A DNA stretch of 12,867 nt from Nephromyces sp. MM_2019 (Eukaryota; Apicomplexa; Aconoidasida; Nephromycida): NCBI GenBank assembly GCA_015657535.1, contig JADHZB010001561.1:4093-16959 (forward strand), read 5' to 3'. The first letter of the stretch is position 1, and every line of letters starts with the position of its first letter. The notes beneath the pieces were generated by a model. The model was not told the DNA's origin. It saw nothing but the letters and a program-made list of their open reading frames with translations, and ran no database searches. Shown in pieces: positions 9,446 to 12,867 of the stretch. Made by a program: the position numbers and the translations under genes.

Positions 9446-9462
9446 TATAAATATATATTTAA
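9411..9462. repeat. (TA)n tract
   Basis: About 50 bases of TA alternation with short AAAT interruptions. Other TA runs of about 30 bases lie at 2621-2650, 3090-3122, 9872-9902 and 10193-10222. No gene is associated with them. Confidence 0.85.
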
Positions 9463-9870
9463 TTACAATGCATGTGTGTATAATCTTGTATATTTATATT
9501 GCTAATAATATGTGTTTATTATGAATATCTGCATCGAAATTTATAATCAAATTTTGATGTTTAAATAAATTTTTATATACATAAGTTTTGAGTTTAAATT
9601 TTAGTAACATCAATCTAATTAAATATATATATACATATATATACGTACATATTTAAATATATTTGTGAAAAAAATATAATTTTAAATCTAAATAGTAAGA
9701 TTGATTATATCTGTAAAATTGATTACACACACATACATATAAACATAATCACGTATATAAGCACATTTGGAAAACATAAATGAATTATACATAATTAACA
9801 CACACCCAAAATCTTAAACTTTTACTAAATAATATGCACACACATACTCAAACACATTTATACTATCTAC

Positions 9871-9902
<32 letters not shown>

Positions 9903-10101
9903 ATAATTTCGCATCCACACATTTATTAATATCACACTTTGTAAAACATATAATAACTAAATTTAATAATCAAACAAAATGTATATATTGCATTAAACAT
10001 GGAGTAAATAAAAATTTAAATAATTTACATATAAAAAAATATAGTTCAATTAATACACACACATTTAACTTGAAAAATTTCATCTACATATATATTCATA
10101 T

Positions 10102-10137
10102 ACACAAAGTTATACACAAAGTTATACACAAAGTTAT
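10102..10137. repeat. 12-bp tandem repeat, 3 copies
   Basis: ACACAAAGTTAT occurs three times head to tail without change, in the CA-rich intergenic block. Confidence 0.9.
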
Positions 10138-10186
10138 ACATACATAAATATTCACACACAAGCGAAATAATTACACACACACACAC

Positions 10187-10230
<44 letters not shown>

Positions 10231-10484
10231 ATACATGTACACACATCTGATAGTTACACACATGTTTAAAGCCATTGAACACACACACATATATTAAATA
10301 GCAAACTTAAGCATATACAGGCATATACAAACCTAGACACTCAAAGCCAAGACAAGTGTATACATTTATATACATAGTACAAATACAAATTTAAACACTT
10401 GTACACACACAATTGCTTGTGTATACAGCTAGACTATAGTATACATATAATTTACAAACATTACACACGTGTATATATACACAT

Positions 10485-10680
10485 ACATTTACACACACTT
10501 ATAATCACCCAAACACCTACCCATGCACCCACATACCCAAACACCTACACACTTTTAATCACCCACACACCCACACACATATACACATACACACCCACAC
10601 ATTTACATACTCACACACCGACACTCTCACATACCTACACACCCACACACCCATACACCCATATATCCACACCCATATAT
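10485..10680. repeat. CA/CCCA-rich degenerate repeat
   Basis: The stretch is made of CACACCCA and ACACCTAC motifs. It includes two related segments with AATCACCCA(A/C)ACACC roughly 55 bases apart. The open frame across it codes Thr/His/Pro repeats only. I see no splice-consistent exon. Confidence 0.7.
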
Positions 10681-10898
10681 ACATAAATTGAAGACAAAGA
10701 CACTCGAGGCCCTTATATATTCAAACATATACCCAAATATTTTCACACACACATTTTATTTGCACATAATCATCATCAATACAAAACAACACACACAACA
10801 CACACACCGGAACAAACATAAACCCACATATTCATACACACATACATCCACACCCATTAAACGTGATGAGTTCATTATTTACACACACTTAATATAAA

Positions 10899-10923
10899 CT
10901 CCTCTCTCTGTCTCTCACCCTCC
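10899..10923 (+). promoter_or_regulatory. Pyrimidine (CT)n tract upstream of the CCCH gene
   Basis: CTCCTCTCTCTGTCTCTC-type tract about 110 bases before the proposed ATG, the only CT-rich stretch in the divergent region. It could belong to the promoter or 5' UTR. That is inference from position alone. Confidence 0.3.
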
Positions 10924-11030
10924 ACACACACGTACACACACCTCTATACCTACACACTTAAAGGGTAAGCTACTTACATACCTTTAAACAGAGAGGGAAG
11001 TGTGTGCAATGCCCTGTAAACAAATTGAAG

Positions 11031-12762
11031 ATGGAGGACACTTTAAATAATAACACACACACTGTATCTAGCCCAACACATTTGGAATATCAAAGTATAA
11101 ATTCATTGTGTCTATATAACCTTACACACACACACACAGATTTACACACACATAGGCAATACATACACAGTATATACGCATAGACAGGCATGCAAACACA
11201 CACATTATATAAGCACACAATCACATAAGTATATACACATACACATGGATCTATATATAGCTACATAAAAATGCTTAAGCATACATACTTACACACGTGA
11301 TCAAATTAACAGAAATACATATATCTACATACACACATTCACTCAAATCAAACAATTACGATTTTAGTTTAAACACACACACACTAAATGTAAATCATTT
11401 TTCTTTGTTTAGGTAAAACAAGTTTAAACACACACACACACAATGAACATCCGCACACACCTCACACAAAGGATGAAAACACACACACATCCACTACACA
11501 CACACCATACACACATGATGACTACACACACACACCAATTACACACACACCAACTACACACACACCAACACACACACACACCAACACACACACACCAACA
11601 CACACACACCAACACACACACACACCAACTACACACACACCAAATACACGCACACCAACTACACACACATCAACTACAAACACACAATCAACCAACTACG
11701 CCACACAGCTCCGTGAAAAAATTTCATTTCTTTCAAATGCATTATTACACCCACAAACTGCACGAAAACGATATCCCTTAAGACACACACACACCATCAA
11801 TCCTACACACACACACACACACGATATCAATTCTACACACATGAGAAGTACACCCTTTAGAGGTGTAAAATATTTACCTCGAAATAAGTTTACACACAGG
11901 AGGACACATTATTATAGAAATAAACTATTCAATCATACACACACACAACAACCTCATGATATAGATAATCATATATTCACAACCAATTTACACACACACA
12001 CACCTCATAAATTAGAACAACCTACACACACTGAGAGTTTATCTACACACACTGAGAGTTTACCTATACACACTGACAGTTTACCTATACACACTGAGAG
12101 TTTACCTATACACACTGACAGTTTACCTACACACACTGAGAGTTTATCTACACACACTGAGAGTTTACCTATACACACTGACAGTTTACCTATACACACT
12201 GAGAATTTATCTACACACACTGAGAGTTTACCTATACACACACATAATTTACCTACACACACAGAAAATAACATATATAAATCCACACACACATTAGCTC
12301 CCTTACAACATTCTGAAGCAATAAAGACACTCAAAAAAATACACACACATTCACAAATAGTACACACACAACAGTCAAGTCAACACCCAACTAATCCACC
12401 TAATCAACAGTCTACACAATCTACACACACACACACATCTACTCAAAATTTATATAATTTAAATTTACACACACACCCACGATTATATGCATTATCATCA
12501 CGAATTTGTAGTATACAATTAGCCCTTAATAAACGCAAGGGAATTAACCAAGCTAAGGCTAATAAACGTTTAAACACACCCTCTATACACACACATAAAT
12601 ATACACCCACACATAAACTTACACACACACATAATTCCACACACACACATAAATTTTTACACACATCATCTAAGCCCTTTGCTACAAATATGTCTTTACA
12701 TCGACTCCCCTTCAAACTCTACAATTACACACTCCCAACCTGTAAATTTTTTAGCCAATATG
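11031..12762 (+). CDS. Thr-His-rich protein with a split CCCH-type zinc finger, 5' part (3' end outside window)
   Basis: Model: join(11031..11169, 11413..12762) and onwards. The ATG has context AAGATGG and follows an in-frame TAA at 10959. The intron 11170-11412 (GTATAT...GTTTAG) joins phase 1 to phase 1, making AGT Ser47. About 496 residues lie in the window. Residues 54-140 are Thr-His-Pro tracts, then a short helix-like QLREKISFLSNALL (145-158). Basic segments include RSTPFRGVKYLPRNKF (191-206) and RICSIQLALNKRKG (409-422). Residues 250-332 are a 7-residue repeat. At the end, CKFFSQYG (490-497) fits the start of a CCCH finger (C-x8-C-x5-C-x3-H), and the exon stops at that Gly before a GTGTGT donor. 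The basic helix followed by C-x-[FY]-[FY]-x-x-[FY]-G recalls ZC3H3-like RNA-processing proteins, but only half a finger is visible. RNA binding is inference. Confidence 0.7.
11170..11412 (+). other. First intron of the CCCH gene
   Basis: GTATATACG donor, TTTTTCTTTGTTTAG acceptor with a good T-rich tract, 243 nt. The interior is CA- and TA-rich, and the first-exon frame meets a stop (TAG at 11184) if the intron is not removed. This is the best-supported intron in the window. Confidence 0.8.
12021..12269 (+). repeat. 21-bp coding tandem repeat, about 12 copies
   Basis: Units CCTACACACACTGAGAGTTT plus A begin at 12021, 12042, 12063 and so on, in frame with the CCCH gene. They encode [PS]-[TI]-H-T-[ED]-S-L. 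Variation is mostly at the first two positions and Glu/Asp. The last two copies are degenerate (HTHNL, HTEN). The repeat grades into other Thr-His sequence on both sides. Confidence 0.92.
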
Positions 12763-12793
<31 letters not shown>

Positions 12794-12867
12794 GGGTGTG
12801 TGTGGGGTGGGTGTTTGTGTGTGTGTGTGTATGGGGTGTGTGTGGGGTGTGTGTGTGTGTGTGTGTG
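12763..12867 (+). repeat. TG/GGGG-rich start of an intron, at the window edge
   Basis: From the donor GTGTGT onwards the sequence is (TG)n with a duplicated ATGGGGTGTGTGTGGGGT segment (12791 and 12831). Read through in frame it would give Val-Cys repeats, so an intron is more likely. It contains five G-runs of three or four bases. Confidence 0.8.

Larger units (their letters stand above)
6440..11030. other. Gene-poor 4.6-kb divergent intergenic region
   Basis: I find no ordinary coding sequence, tRNA or rRNA here. The content is TG-rich 6440-6890, CA-rich 6960-7120, TG-rich 7215-7850, CA-rich 7915-8400, TG-rich 8500-8770, CA-rich 8945-9195, TG-rich 9355-9480, and CA-rich from 9720 to the CCCH gene. 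AT-rich spacers and (TA)n runs lie between blocks. ORFs in it are repeat translations (Thr-His, Cys-Val, Tyr-Ile). Promoters of the two flanking divergent genes presumably lie at its ends. Confidence 0.65.

Noticed and set aside
12005..12367. Minus-strand repeat ORF (Gly-Lys-Leu-Ser-Val-Cys units)
   Set aside because: Antisense shadow of the in-frame 21-bp repeat of the CCCH gene.
12763..12867. Telomere or contig-end telomeric repeat
   Set aside because: The repeats are TG with occasional GGGG and match no regular telomeric unit such as TTAGGG or TTTAGGG.

Overview
The window reads as nuclear DNA of an AT-rich, intron-bearing eukaryote. Three multi-exon genes can be rebuilt from GT...AG introns whose phases agree. 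Everything else is dominated by simple repeats: CA, TG and TA runs plus short tandem arrays. There is no prokaryotic signature. A unicellular parasite such as an apicomplexan would fit the secreted Cys-rich protein, the tandem cyclic-nucleotide-binding (CNB) protein and the short repeat-rich introns, but nothing seen proves the taxon. Most long ORFs are artefacts, because (CA)n and (TG)n have no stop codon in any frame and translate as Thr-His or Cys-Val.

Layout. (A) 1-2238, plus strand: 3' part of a gene for a tandem CNB-domain protein, with six exons in the window and its beginning off the left edge. Its last exon or two are uncertain. (B) 2864-6439, minus strand: a complete five-exon gene for a predicted secreted 654-residue cysteine-containing protein of unknown family. 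It converges on A across about 0.6 kb. (C) 11031-12762 and beyond, plus strand: a gene divergent from B, encoding a Thr-His-rich protein with a 7-residue repeat array and what looks like the first half of a CCCH zinc finger. That finger is cut by an intron that starts in a TG run at the right edge.

Between B and C lie about 4.6 kb with no gene I can support. This stretch holds blocks in which CA repeats lie on one strand only, alternating with blocks of TG. Several flips coincide with TA-cored palindromes that share a CTAGAAAT-like arm.

The three genes show no clear shared pathway. What they share is architecture. Their exons are islands of ordinary sequence, and where microsatellite occurs inside an exon it is CA on the sense strand (Thr/His). 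The introns carry either strand. Several donors lie at the first GT of a TG run, so the exact splice position and phase there are open. All gene models come from reading by eye; no alignment or transcript data was used.
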